From positions 6,330,613-6,394,612 of the forward strand of contig OX442437.1 of NCBI GenBank assembly GCA_949361645.1: 64,000 nt of DNA. Direction: 5' to 3'. A model generated the notes under the pieces. That model saw nothing but the letters and a program-made list of their open reading frames with translations. It did not search any database and was not told the origin of the DNA. Made by a program: the position numbers and the translations under genes. The stretch's first letter is position 1; each line of letters begins with the position of its first letter. The DNA comes from Spongilla lacustris. Lineage: Eukaryota > Porifera > Demospongiae > Spongillida > Spongillidae. This document shows, one piece after another, positions 31,740-60,700 of this stretch.

Positions 31740-32603
31740 TGCGTGCATGCGTGTGTGTATGTGTGTGTGTGTGTTAGTCTTTTCATACTTGACATGTAAT
31801 GCAATTGTGTTTAATTAGTTTTTTTAGTCTGTTGTACTGAAATATTCTACCACGTAAATATGGACATGTCAGGATTGCAAAGTGCAGGAAAGGCAATGCT
31901 GTGTGTGTGCCAGTAGTACCACATGTACCTGACTGCTTGAGGCTGTAGCAGTACCACATGTACCTGACTGCTTGAGGCTGTAGCAGTACCACATGTACCT
32001 GACTGCTTGAGGCTGTAGCAGCCAGCAGTATCAACATCCACACTGTTGGATTACCATCACACATTGAGCCAAGATACCACTTTGTTTCCATGCTCTAGAA
32101 TATTTCTGATATATGAGTTCCAGCATAACATTGAGGTAAAAGTTTGTTAGTTTTCAGTTATATATTTCTCTCCTTCAGTGATACGAGGTGTGAATGTACT
32201 GGGGAGGAGGTGACCAAGGAGGTTCTTACAACTTTCGAAAAGCTTAGTAAGGAACTGCGGCAGCTCAGAGACCTTCCTCTGGCCATCACCTCCCTCCAAC
32301 CAATCAGTGCTGTCTTCAGGCATGCTGAGGTGAGAGGGGCGGGGCAGGAGGAGGAGCTTTGCTGGTCCCAGGTGTAACCTGACATGGCTATATATTGGCA
32401 GGCATTCCCACCTTTGCCCTGGAATGGAAAGGTGACCTCTGGATTAAGAGCACCACAAGAGGGCAGTCAGAATGAATGCTTCTATCCTTCATGTGACACA
32501 GCACTCCCTCCTTACGTTCCTGCCTTGGAAGGTGGATGCCATTTTATGTAGCACACATCCATTGTACACTACTTTCATCCCCTCCACACACACACCACAC
32601 ATA

Positions 32604-32638
<35 letters not shown>

Positions 32639-34740
32639 CAGTAATATGCCAGCTTGAAGCCAGTGGAAAGTGGCCTGATGAGTTGGAAGCCATTAGGAAG
32701 ATCAAGACGGCTTTTTACATAAAGATGCACAAGCTTCTTGGACAGGGAGGAGTGATGTCATCGCCCACGGTAGACTGCATCGATATCCTCATGGTATGTG
32801 TGGGCTGGTGGATGAGTGTGTGTATGTTGTTGTTTGCATGCGAGTGCATTTCTAGGCTACCTCTGAGTCATACAGCTGACCTTTCTGCAGGATGGCTTCG
32901 TATTCAGACTGCGCATACACTACCCTCGAGAGCTGTCCCTGATGAGGGAGGAATTGGGGAAGCTGTCAAGTCGTGATGCGGATGCTTTGCAGCAGAAAGT
33001 TGCACTGTTGCAGATGAGGGAGGTATTTCTGCCTCTCCACACGTCCACGCTCAACGGGTTAGTGAACTTGGATGCAAGAATGAGGTCGCATTCCTAGGGA
33101 AAAGGGTGTGTGTGTGGTGCTGACATTTTTGGGCCTGCTCTGGAATGATACATATTGAGTGAGTGTGTTTGTGTACCATAGCGATGGGAAGTTAGTCGTG
33201 ACTGAGGTTGTCGGGATGGTCTGAGTTTGTCTCAGAGCAAGGTATGCACCATCTAATGTGGTGATGGTGAAGTGAAGACCCTGGCTAACCAGATGTTTTT
33301 TGTTTTTCATTTGTTTGGTTACCATGGGGATCATATTAGTCTATATTGGTACTTTTTTCAGTTGATGTAGCATTGAAACATCTTAATTGTAGAGTTGGCA
33401 CATTAATGGTTAGTAATGGTTATTAGTACATTGACTTGGAAGAAGGTCCATAAATCTCCCCCCCCCCCCCCCTCGACCCCCCATAGCCTTCATCAACAAT
33501 ACACTGCCTACGGAAATGGTGTTCGTCTGTGTAAGAGGTGGGCAGCAGCACACCTGCTATCAAACCACCTGTCTGAGGAGGCCATAGAGTTGGTGGTGGC
33601 CCGCCTGTTTGTCTGCCCCGCCCCCTGTGCAGTGCCTGGGTCTGCTGTGTGTGTCCTCTTACGTTTCCTCAATCTGATTGCCCATTTCGACTGGGCCTCT
33701 GAGCCTTTGATTGTCAACCTGAATCATGAATTGAAAGGTGCCAGTGATGTCATTGGTAACCATGCTAGCAAAATCATGTGTGGCTTGCTGTTTCAGCATC
33801 AGACTTGAGTGAAATATCCGCTCGATTCAACACCAACCGTGCTCACCACCCTCCAATGTTCATAGCCACCTCCTATGACAAGTTCTCCTCATGTTGGACA
33901 CGCCACAACCCCACCCACCCAGTGGTCGTCAGGACGCAGCTGTTGGCCAAGGAATCTTTGGCGCTTCTGTCCCAGCAGCTTCAGGAGTGTGGCAGTGGTG
34001 CAGACATTGACTTTTTGGTAAGAAAAGATAGGTCACATGAGTGGTCACATGATAGGTCACATGAGTGGTCATTTTCTGTATTGTGCTACTTTTGTCTAGC
34101 AAGCCTTCCGGACCCCTCTGCAAGACTATAATGTCCTTCTCCATCTGCACAAGAAGATGGTGGTTGCGCCTGAGGTCTCTGTTGCGTCTTTGCCAGCTGA
34201 TGCAGTCCATCCCCATGTGAAGAGGAAACATCACTACTCGCATTTCCCCATCGTCGACTTCAATGCTGTAGAGAAGTACATCCAAGAGCTCGAGGTCAGG
34301 AGAAGCTAGCGGCCATTTTATTTTTGATTAATGGAGCGTAGGGTATTGTTTGTGTGTTTGTGGTGCTTAGCACTGCCTGCATTGCTGGTGTGCATAGCTG
34401 GCTGTGTTGTGTCTTTGAAAGGCAACTTCCTTTTCAGAGGTTTTATTCAGAATTTGGGCTGTTCTTTTATGACAAGTATGGAGGCAGCTGTGTTGCTGTT
34501 GCTTGGAAACCACGTGCCTTCATTCCTCATCTTTTCAAGGTTACTGTAAACACTAATTACATGCACATGGTCCCTACCTTACATTTTCCCACACAACTAT
34601 GCACAATGCAGGCTTCTCATGTCCACTGCAGATCAGCTAAGTGTTATGGAAACAAAGATGTGAGTGCAACATGTTCCATATACAGGATGTTCAAATATGT
34701 TCTTACACACACACACACACACACACACACCACACACACA

Positions 34741-34780
<40 letters not shown>

Positions 34781-34910
34781 CAAGCCTCCTTCAATGGTCA
34801 CGCCAGATGTGAAGGCTGTTACTGGGGATCTCCAGCTGCTAGGGGAAGGTTTGGTGAAATCTGTTGAAGTGCTCTCAGACCCTGCTGCTGTTGGTGGTGA
34901 CACCTTTTAA
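28131..34910 (+). CDS. NOL6: Nucleolar protein 6 (Nrap/UTP22)
   Basis: Component of the small-subunit processome (UTP-C) in nucleolar pre-18S rRNA processing. The first exon 28131-28181 starts MKRQKRKDSSKTRHKAK, a basic nuclear/nucleolar signal. Further early exons: 28240-28497, 28554-28664, 28720-28902, 29020-29197, 29447-29596, 29649-29826, 29884-30004. Nrap landmarks in order: KFKFLPPSAIKITGSYLLQT then PDLNVDVVMVIP; LNCRYLHKRALYLCHVA; VLCKVWARQRGLDK; DVIFIDSSGFLNICSF. Then come WGDKSELRRFQDASINEAVV, DLPLAITSLQPISAVFRHAE, FRLRIHYPRELSLM, FDWASEPLIVNLNHEL, GLFFYDKYGGSCVAVAWKP and LLGEGLVKSVEVL. The end falls at TAA 34908-34910. Nrap is a catalytically dead nucleotidyltransferase repeat protein. 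Some junctions (about 30150-30480, 31500-31630, 32400-32660) are not resolved. Tail-to-tail with LSM6. Confidence 0.93.
29318..29430. repeat. 30-bp tandem repeat in NOL6 intron
   Basis: Four copies of a unit containing CATCTCCTGTCACATGATCA directly upstream of the exon at 29447. Confidence 0.9.
31230..31262. repeat. GT/poly-G tract in NOL6 intron
   Basis: GTGTGTG followed by about 20 G, another of the long G homopolymers scattered through introns of this window. Confidence 0.8.
31661..31772. repeat. (GT)n microsatellite in NOL6 intron
   Basis: About 70 bp pure GT followed by degenerate GT/GC repeats. Confidence 0.93.
31908..32022. repeat. 35-bp tandem repeat, three copies, in NOL6 intron
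   Basis: Three near-identical copies of a unit containing CAGTACCACATGTACCTGAC. Confidence 0.9.
34704..34774. repeat. (CA)n microsatellite in last NOL6 intron
   Basis: CA repeat with a few CC interruptions immediately before the final NOL6 exon. Confidence 0.92.
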
Positions 34911-35068
34911 GTTCAGATTTGCAGCATTATTGAAAATTAATTATTTTGACAAACGATTTAACTCGTCGCAATAATAACGCGCCAATATTATGATTTGCAA
35001 CGTTACTTTCAAAATCATAAAACAACACAAACATCAGAACAATGGACATGTCAGATAGCAATTTGTCA

Positions 35069-35481
35069 TCATATGCGTCGAGTTGTGCTGATGTAGAGTA
35101 CTGTTGGAAGGTACAGGTATATTGACTGTAAAGTGACGCAACGAAGATAACATTACCGTTGTTGCCACGGATGAATGCGTCCCCGTATTTATTCTTCAGC
35201 TAGAGATGAAAATGCTTAGCATTATGACGTGGAAACGACCTGGACGCTTACTTGTCCATTGACGTATTCTTCTGTCTGTTCCAATGCAATATTCATGTAA
35301 CCATCCAAACATGCAAGCACGCCTGCAAGTTAATATCGTTCTAGTTAGAGCCTCACATATGTACAATGTAAAGGATAGCAATTATTTTACCTCTGTAGTC
35401 AACGCCTGAGTTTAGCTTAACTACGACTGGTTTTCCAATAATCTGCTTCAAGAAATCGCTAGGGTTTTGCTTTTTGCTCAT
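35069..35481 (-). CDS. LSM6: U6 snRNA-associated Sm-like protein LSm6
   Basis: Subunit of the LSm2-8 ring on U6 snRNA and of the cytoplasmic LSm1-7 ring in mRNA decay. Four short exons (35391-35481, 35252-35322, 35157-35199, 35069-35100) close in phase to 78 residues, against 80 in human. Sm1 motif: IIGKPVVVKLNSGVDYRGVL then CLDGYMNIALEQ. Sm2 motif: YGDAFIRGNNVLYIS. The sequence is almost identical to the human protein except for its ends (MSKKQNPSDF, STTRRI). Start ATG at 35481 is the only one in frame. It sits head-to-head with the TTC24-like gene and tail-to-tail with NOL6. Confidence 0.98.
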
Positions 35482-35632
35482 TCCTTGAGGCCGCTAACTG
35501 GTCCACACGTGATTATTTAATTGAAGGGCTGGTTACCGTGGAGACAAGACATTGCAAAATGACCCGAACATCGAATAAACAAACAAAGGATGACGATATA
35601 TACTTCCGAACTTGTCACGTCTCGAGAAAGTG
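35482..35632. promoter_or_regulatory. Compact bidirectional promoter LSM6 / TTC24-like gene
   Basis: 151 bp between divergent start codons, so both 5' UTRs and promoters must fit here. It contains a CACGTG E-box at about 35507. No TATA box is obvious. Shared promoter function is inferred from spacing. Confidence 0.55.
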
Positions 35633-37889
35633 ATGGGTTCGGGACCAGGCGAAGGGAAGGGCACTGATATCCACAAGCAGCCCTCTTTGAACACACTCAC
35701 ACGTTTAGGCAACGAAGAAATCCAGAAAGGTGACCTGCAGAAAGCGTTAAAGTACTTCGAGGATGCAGCAGAAAAAGCTAAAAAAGAGGAGGACAGCAAA
35801 GTAAAAGTCTCTTGCTGCTTGAATGCCGGCGCCTGTCTCGTGACCTTGAGCCAACACCAGAAGGGTCTCCTTATCTTAGAGCAAGCAATTGCAATTATCA
35901 AGAATGTAGCCGAATTCGAAGAGGATGCACAAGCTATGGAGGTGAGTGCAGATGTTTTCTACAACGCCGCGACTGCAGCTCACGCCCTGAAGGAGTTTGA
36001 GAAAGCAGTTTCATACTTTACAGCCTCGGTAGAGCTTTATGAGAAATTAGGTTCCAAGGAATATGCCGCCGAGACTTTGGAGAGCTTAGCGAACTGTCAC
36101 AGGGACGCTAAGGGCGTTGATAAGCAAATAGTTTGTTTAGCCCGAGCACAGCAATTGTACAACACAGCGGGTAACAGTGGTGGCGAAGCACTGGTAGATG
36201 TGGAACTTGCCAAAGCCTACCAGGCGGTGAGAAAGTTCGACATGTGCAAGAAGATGCTTGGTACCGCGCAAGCGTTGTCCTCTCGGTTGGATTCGCTTTC
36301 AGTGAAGGGTGAGCGGTAGTACTGCAGAGCTGTATATATAAACTTAAACTGATGCATCACTAATAATGTATACATATATTTTGCTGTCTCATTGTCTAAT
36401 ACAGGCAAGCTGTGCACGCAACTAGGACTGGTCTATACTTCAATTGGGATGTTTGATGATGCAATCCAGAGCTTTGAACAGGCCTTACCACTTGTTCAAA
36501 ATGTCCTAGCATATGAGGAGGCCTCTGTCCTCCAGAACATGGGAGCAGTCTATAACGAGAAAGGGCTGTACTCTGATGCTGTAATATACCACAAGAAGGC
36601 AGCCGCCCTTCATGGTAGGTACTAGGTATTGGTGGCCATGGTAGGTATTGGTGTACTGGTGGGTAGTATTCTAAAGCACGAGTTGAAAACTCGCTCGTTT
36701 TGCAGGGAGGAATACGAATCACAACTCTGAGGCCAAATGTCTATGCAACCTTGCCATAGCTGAGATCCACCTTGGAGACTATGCAGCTGCAAAGGCAAGC
36801 TACGTCAATGCACACAAGCAGGCAGAGGCTGCAGGCAACCTCTATCTGCAGTTCCAGGCCAGTGAAGGGCTTGGGTCCCTCTGCATCCAGACGAACCACC
36901 CCAAGGATGCCATCCACCACTTGAAGCAAGCACTGAAGACACTAGATGAAATCAAGCAGGATACTGGCATGGCCAGGGAGAGGGTTATGGAGAAGCTCTC
37001 GGATGCTACTGAAGCCCTACATAAGGGCAACCCCAATCATCGTAAAAGCACAACTATCAGTTCAGAGGGCAGCTCCTCAGAGGAGCACCCACCTGGTCTT
37101 GCTGGCTCCTCACAGGAAAGCCCCCCTGATGTCCCTAGTTCCCCGTCTAAGGAACATCCCTCTGTTCTCCCTGAGAACTCTTTGCAGGGTGGCAGAGAGA
37201 AGAATGGCACAACAAGCTTATCTGGACAAGGTTCAGAGCTAGCAGGCAGCCTACCAGTGCCGGCTAAGAAGGCCGCTTTACCACCCATCAGATCCCCCAA
37301 ACAAACTTTGGCTGATGCCAAAGGTGCTGACGGCAGCACACTAGCAGGGCCCAGTGCAGCTAATAAGGCGCCTCTGCACAAAAATGTCGTTGCAAGGAGA
37401 AGGAAAAATAAGTTGGGAACAGTGAATGAAGTCCCTGACACTTACGAACAGCAGCTCAAAACTTACGTGGACTCCATCAAAGATGATGCAAGTCCAGCTT
37501 CTTCTAGTGACACTAATCTTTCCAGCGGTGGGGAACATAGTGACCATATGTTAGGGGCAAGTGTCTTCAGCAGGCATGCATCTAAGGCACATTCTAAAAT
37601 ACCCAAGCAGTCTCCTGCAAAACCTTCACTAACCAATGGTGACAATGGTGTGCCTGCATCACCTCTGAGTGTGGGAGAAGGAAGTTTAGCAATCGGCCCT
37701 AATGCAAGGGAACTATTTACAACAGGAACAACCATGGTAGAGAAAGAAAACAAAAGAGGTAAAACTCGGCTCCAAGCTCGAACAGAAATAGTCCCAGTAG
37801 GGACTGAGCCCTGTACTCACACCCCACACCCTGAAGCAAGGGGCCAAGTAGTGCACTCTGGTCAATCTAAAGTGTGTCTTATCTTATGA
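35633..37889 (+). CDS. TTC24: TPR-repeat protein, TTC24-like
   Basis: Exons 35633-36308, 36405-36614 and 36706-37889 close in phase to 689 residues. ATG 35633 (MGSGPGEGKG) is the first in-frame ATG. The N-terminal half (about 30-375) is a superhelix of TPRs. Examples are LGNEEIQKGDLQKALKYFED, YNAATAAHALKEFEKAVSYF, LGLVYTSIGMFDDAIQSFEQ and MGAVYNEKGLYSDAVIYHKK. The order and spacing of these repeats parallel human TTC24 (ALPL, KAA-LHG). The C-terminal half is disordered and Ser/Pro/Lys-rich. It contains basic RRRKNKLGTV, a YEQQLKTYVDSI helix and a hydrophobic end (KVCLIL) that recalls the end of TTC24. The cellular role of TTC24 is poorly known. It may act as an adaptor. Other TPR families (TTC28, GPSM) lack this ending. 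Confidence 0.78.
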
Positions 37890-38171
37890 AAATGTGTGTT
37901 TGTGTTTCAGTGGCATTTGCTATTTTGTGAAAATGTATGTTTATATGTATGTGTGTCTAAACTTGTTGTAATGTTGTATGTAGAAATATGATTGGAATGA
38001 TTTAATGTACCACTTGAACCTTTAGTCTGTCAAACCATGCACTGTTAGGATAACTGGTACACATTCTTTTCAAATCAATAGAGACAATAGGAGAAATGAT
38101 GCCAGTAATACAAGCTGCAGGTGTATCTGTGCCTCCTCAGTACTCACACACTACTGTGTGGCCCTTGTTAT
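37890..38171. other. Intergenic between convergent TTC24-like gene and TBCA
   Basis: 282 bp, A/T-rich, facing 3' UTRs; no coding sequence recognised. Confidence 0.55.
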
Positions 38172-38752
38172 TTATGTGGGGGTGCTCCCCGCTGCTCCTT
38201 GAAGAAGTGTCTGGGCCTCCTTGTATTCTTTACTCTCTGCCAGCTCCTTATCTGTCTCCTGAATACAATAACACACTTCCTTCATACGTTGAAAATTTTG
38301 GGTTTACAAAGGCAAACCACCCTCAGCTCCCTAGCCACGCCACGCCCCAACCCCAACCCCCTCTCAAGTCCGACCGCTGCCCTTGACATACCAACGTTGC
38401 TAGTAGTTCGTCTCGTATTGTCTCCAGCCTCCTCTCGCAGTCAGGAACCATGTTCTTAGATTCTTCTAGCACTTCACACTGGTATATGGGATGCACAGTT
38501 GATGGGTGAGTATATACTACGAAGGCATCCTGTAACCTGTTTCCTTATGACGTACTCGTCTTCACCTTGTGCTTTCAGCTTATCGATTTTAGCCTGTTGG
38601 TCCACAACCTCTTTCTCGTACATTGCTTTCTCCTTGGTAAGGCTAGATACAAATTAAAACAAATATTTATAATGCCGTTCCAGATACCGTTTAAATACGC
38701 CCGTCTTTATCTTCAAGTTTCTGAGCTTCGGGTCTTCTCCTCTGGAAGCCAT
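38172..38752 (-). CDS. TBCA: Tubulin-binding cofactor A
   Basis: Chaperone that captures beta-tubulin released from CCT before dimer assembly. Exons 38688-38752, 38537-38642, 38392-38478 and 38172-38258 close in phase to 114 residues (human 108). The three-helix bundle sequence is typical: MASRGEDPKLRNLKIKTGVF, KEKAMYEKEVVDQQAKIDKL, EESKNMVPDCERRLETIRDE and ESKEYKEAQTLL. These align with human KIKTGVVKR, MIPDCQRRLE and EEYKEARLVL. The exon 1 donor is after AAACG, not at the earlier GT, because that keeps the KR-L junction and phase. No motif is missing. Confidence 0.96.
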
Positions 38753-39501
38753 AGAGTACAGCTTATTAATGATTATTGGATTCCTGCGTTGTATATATAG
38801 CCGGCTAGCCCTGACGTCATCGTGACGTCTTAGAAGTCTGCACTGCAAGCGCTGACTATGGGTTATACGAATTGCATAACTTTGGGGAAAGCGCACATAA
38901 TTTAGCTTTCCCAAAAGTTATACAGTTTGTATAACCATAGTCTGCTTGCAGTGGAGGCACCCCGGATGTCGACGTCATGGATAAACATTTTTTTGCTTTG
39001 TGTCTTTGGGCATTCGTTTGGAATGCATTTAAACGTTTAATACCTCATGAACGCGCTATCATGCTTCATGTACATAACAAATAGCCCCCTGGGTGATGTA
39101 GTCCTTGGGAGTTGAGACACATCACAACTGAATGTTATGAAATTCTAAATTCATCGTCAGACCCCTGCGAATGCGAACAGAGGTATGATTGTTACGACAT
39201 ATGTCAGTGTATGAATTCTTAATTATGGCAAAGTACATTAGACAGATCATATAAGTCCTACCGTCCTGGCATTCCCAATGCATGCAGAGGTCGTGGTACA
39301 CTGATTATGATTCCGTTATGAAACATTACTATACTGTACTGCTTTTCAATGTTTGTTTCCATCATGATTGTACTGCTCGGCCACGCCATATGGCACGACC
39401 TGGGAAGGGGTTATTAATTAAATGTGATTGCTGGATTAATCATAACGTTAAGCGGATTCACGTGCGCATGATTTTGAAGTGGGCAGGGCAGTTCTCGCAC
39501 C
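38753..39501. other. Divergent intergenic region TBCA / first NT-C2 gene, with foldback
   Basis: 749 bp between divergent start codons. Contains an imperfect palindrome (see separate entry) and A/T-rich sequence; no coding exon recognised. It should hold both promoters. Confidence 0.5.
38841..38953. mobile_element. Imperfect palindrome / foldback element, arms about 50 bp
   Basis: Left arm 38841-38892 and right arm 38905-38953 are inverted copies (CACTGCAAGC ... GGGTTATAC against GTATAACC ... GCTTGCAGTG) around a 12-bp loop. It carries no gene. Most likely a small MITE-like insertion, but it could also be a transcribed hairpin. Confidence 0.65.
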
Positions 39502-56915
<17,414 letters not shown>

Positions 56916-56939
<24 letters not shown>

Positions 56940-57036
56940 ATGGACCAATATGATGGGCATTAAATGGACCAATATGATGGGCATTAAATGGACCAATATG
57001 ATGGACATTAAATGGACCAATATGATGGGCATTAAA
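56916..57036. repeat. 24-bp repeat seeded by the end of copy 1 coding sequence
   Basis: Five copies of TGGACCAATATGATGGGCAT plus TAAA. The first copy is the last seven codons and stop of array copy 1; the rest are in the 3' UTR. Confidence 0.93.
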
Positions 57037-57089
57037 TAATTCAGTGTGTTTGTGTGTCCCCTATGTTTTGTACAGCAGTATCTTTTTAG

Positions 57090-57188
57090 CCACTCCCTTT
57101 GCACACCTCCTCATCCCCTCCCCTTGCACACCTCCTCATCCCCTCCCCTTGCATACCTCCTCATCCCCTCCCTTTGAACATCTCCCCT
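57090..57188. repeat. 26-bp repeat, about three copies
   Basis: Units contain CCCTTGCACACCTCCTCATC, in the region between array copies 1 and 2. Confidence 0.85.
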
Positions 57189-57348
57189 CCACACATGTTA
57201 TGTTTCTGTGTATTTGTATCCTTCTGTTCTTCAACTAGGTGTGTATTGCCTTGCAATAATGTAACAAGAAAGGAGAACATTACCTATTGGTAGTGAAGGA
57301 ATAATGTTTTGTGGCCCATAAGACTATATCTGGACAGGCAGCTTCGTG

Positions 57349-57532
<184 letters not shown>

Positions 57533-57780
57533 TTGGGGTGGATGAACCAGTTCTCGCTTCTACAGTTTTTGCTACCAGCTTCGTACCCAGACCACGTCAC
57601 GCATGTGGCATTTTTTTCGTACCGTGGGCCTGGGTACGAACCCAACTTCGTTATCATAGTCACGTACTCAGACCCAACATGACGTAACGATGATTTTCAG
57701 AAGGCAAAATGTTGTACAGTACATGTACATGTATGCATGAAAAAGTATACTCCTCCGCGCGTGTTAATTCGACAAATGAA

Positions 57781-60700
57781 ATGGCCGCGGTAAAAGGAGG
57801 GATACAGGTGACGAGCGAGGCCCATCAACACATAAGCTGTACTGTCATCTTCGAATACATCGAACTGGGATGCAAGAGGCAGTGGTAAGGACAGGGGCGT
57901 TGGTCCTTACTTAGCAAACAACAGCTACCGAACGAAGTTAAAATTAAAAGTGGTGTCTGAAGGTTGTTCAGATAGCTAAGCCGAGGCTCTTATTAAAAGA
58001 AAAAGTCTCTAACGTGATTAGTCTCCAAGCAATAATCAGAGCTCCGTGGCGTGACGCACACACATGCTTTAAGATCTAGTCCACTACATGATATGCATAT
58101 GTTATCAATCTGCAGAACATCTCAGACCTCCGACAATACTATGTGCATGTACGTGTTGCGGTCAGCGTATCGAGGCCATCACACTTTTTAAATAACAGCC
58201 TGCTAGAAATATTGAGATACAACTATAGGGAGTTTAAAATTTTTTAAAAAAAGGACTCGGTCAGAGTACAAGAAATCATACGCTTGTGAAAGTAAGATGG
58301 ATAACAGATCGAAGAGAAAGAAAGAGAAGATATTAACTTCTGCTGCCCACCAGGACTGCAATAACGTAGGGTCTTCGGACAGCTTAAAACACGTAGCCTT
58401 TGTTGACCTTGTAAGTAGTGGGTGTACTAAGTGTGTGACCACAAGCAAAGTATGTGGCTGCCCCAACATGCCTACTTACGTGTAGCTGAATTCATGTGGA
58501 GATACAGAGATGTTGAATAATCTTTTTTTGTTGTATGATTATAAATTAACCACACCGCTAACTTTTTTAATAATGTGGGCTGAAATGCTGATGTAAACAA
58601 ACCCCCCCACAACATTCTTTTTTTTTTAATAGTGGCATGTGTGCGTGTACATCAGACGTTGGCATGCATGCACCATTGATATCATGGTACATGCTTATGG
58701 TTTGTCCACATGTGCGTTGTGTTATGAATGGCGCCATTTAAAAAAAAAAATGTACATTCACTCCTGGTTTCATGCATGACTGATGCATTGTGTAGACCTA
58801 CTGTGGCAAAGGCTATTCAGTACACATGGCATTGTGTTGGTTTTTTCCCCCCAGGCGACCAGATACACTGAGGGTGCTGTGGCAGTATGGGAAGTGGTCG
58901 GCCATCTCTTCTCCTGTATGTTTTCCCTTCCATGCGTTCTCCCTCCTAAAATTCCCTTGCATGGGCAGTTAATGTGGAACCCAGAGGCCATTCAAGATAA
59001 GGGAGCAGAAGGAGCAGCTGGAGTACTTCTGACAAAGGCAGAGGTTACCATGGTGATCACCCCATGCCCGGTATTTCCACTGTTGGACCCCATAGTGTAG
59101 TTGCATGGGTAGATGAGACCTGGGTGCATGCGCACACATTAGTTCACACACACACGCATGCACATGCACACCATACAGCAGCGTTGCACACAACATTGTA
59201 CAATTGCTGCATATTTATTATAAGCATAGTTAATTATTATAAGCATAGTTAATTATTATAAGCATAGTTATTATAAGCATAGTTATTATAAGCATAGTTA
59301 TTATAAGCATAGTTATTATAAGTATAGTTATTATAAGCATAGCTTTTATAAGCATATTTATTATAAGCATAGTTATTGTATTGTGTGAGTGAGTGAGTGA
59401 GTGTTAGGATAAGTATCGTGTTGTTTGTTTGTTCATTTATCCTGATGTATCGTTATTATAAGCATAGTTATTATAAGCATAGTTATAAGTATAGTTATTA
59501 TAAGCATAGTTATTATAAGTATAGTTATTATAAGTATAGTTATTATAAGCACATGCAAGCATGGGTAATATACAGTACATGTCTGTGCTATATGTGACCT
59601 GGTCTATCAAATGTCTTTACAAAGTACGCATATCTGCTCAAAAGACATTCACACACTGCCTCTCCCACACAGCAGGGTCCAGCGGAGGCTGGCCCTATGG
59701 AGTGCACATTCACCATTGTAAATGTAAGTGCCAAGAGGAACAGTGTGTAAGCTGAGTGCGACCAGTCTGTGGGTGTGGTCAAATAGGTGGGGACATGTGG
59801 GAGTGGGAGGGGGGTGAAGCATGCATGTGGGTAAAAAAATGCATTAAAATTTAATAGGTAGACATGTGAGTGGGTACATGTGATTTACTTAACACGGTAT
59901 TAAAATTATCATTGTTGCAGGATGGTCCAAGTGGTAGCACAGAATTGGCCACAGCTCGTTATGACATTGCACAGTGTATTAGTGCAATGAGCACAGGGTA
60001 CATATTCAAAGATCTATATACTGGATGATTACTTCATAGTGCTCTAATAATTCCCTTTTAGGCGTGAACTGGACTTGGTTTGTCGGCCTCTTTCAGAGAA
60101 CATATCCATGGGAGGCATTGGAGTCACTTTAAAAACTTGCCCTATTGAGCTGTAAGTTACGATTCCACAAAGTATACTCCCAATGGTTGCCATGGCGAAG
60201 AGCAGTCATCATAGCAATGACATCTTTTATTTTTAAAAAGTACATAAAGATTTGGGTAATCTGATTAGCTGGATTGTGGATTGCATCAAGCCCAGAATGT
60301 CCAGTCATGTGACATATTGTCCAATGAAATTTGCAGCTGCATTAGAAGATTTTGCTTTAGTCCACACTAGTGGTTCACAAAAGGAATTTCATTATATTAT
60401 TCCAGATGTCTGTAATCCACACAGCCTACATATCTCCCCATCACCTGCGGTGGATATGGCAGTAGCTAGCTGGCTCAGGGAATGTTCATTTGTCAATGCA
60501 ACAGGGGCTGCTGTGCCAGTGTCTGGGCTGGCTGTGAATGACCTCATTTTGGTGAGTGGGTTAGCACACCATGTGCTGTGTATGCAAATGGTCCCAGCAT
60601 AGGTGTGGCTTTGGCAGTACCATCCTTAGGCCTTAAATCGTGGGCATGTCTAACCACACCTTGTATTAGTCCCAATAAAGCTTTGTTATATGAAATAACC

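Noticed and set aside
58297..58485. 62-codon frame starting MDNRSKRKKEK in an intron of copy 2
   Set aside because: It lies between two NT-C2 exons that join in phase without it and it has no domain or splice signals in phase.
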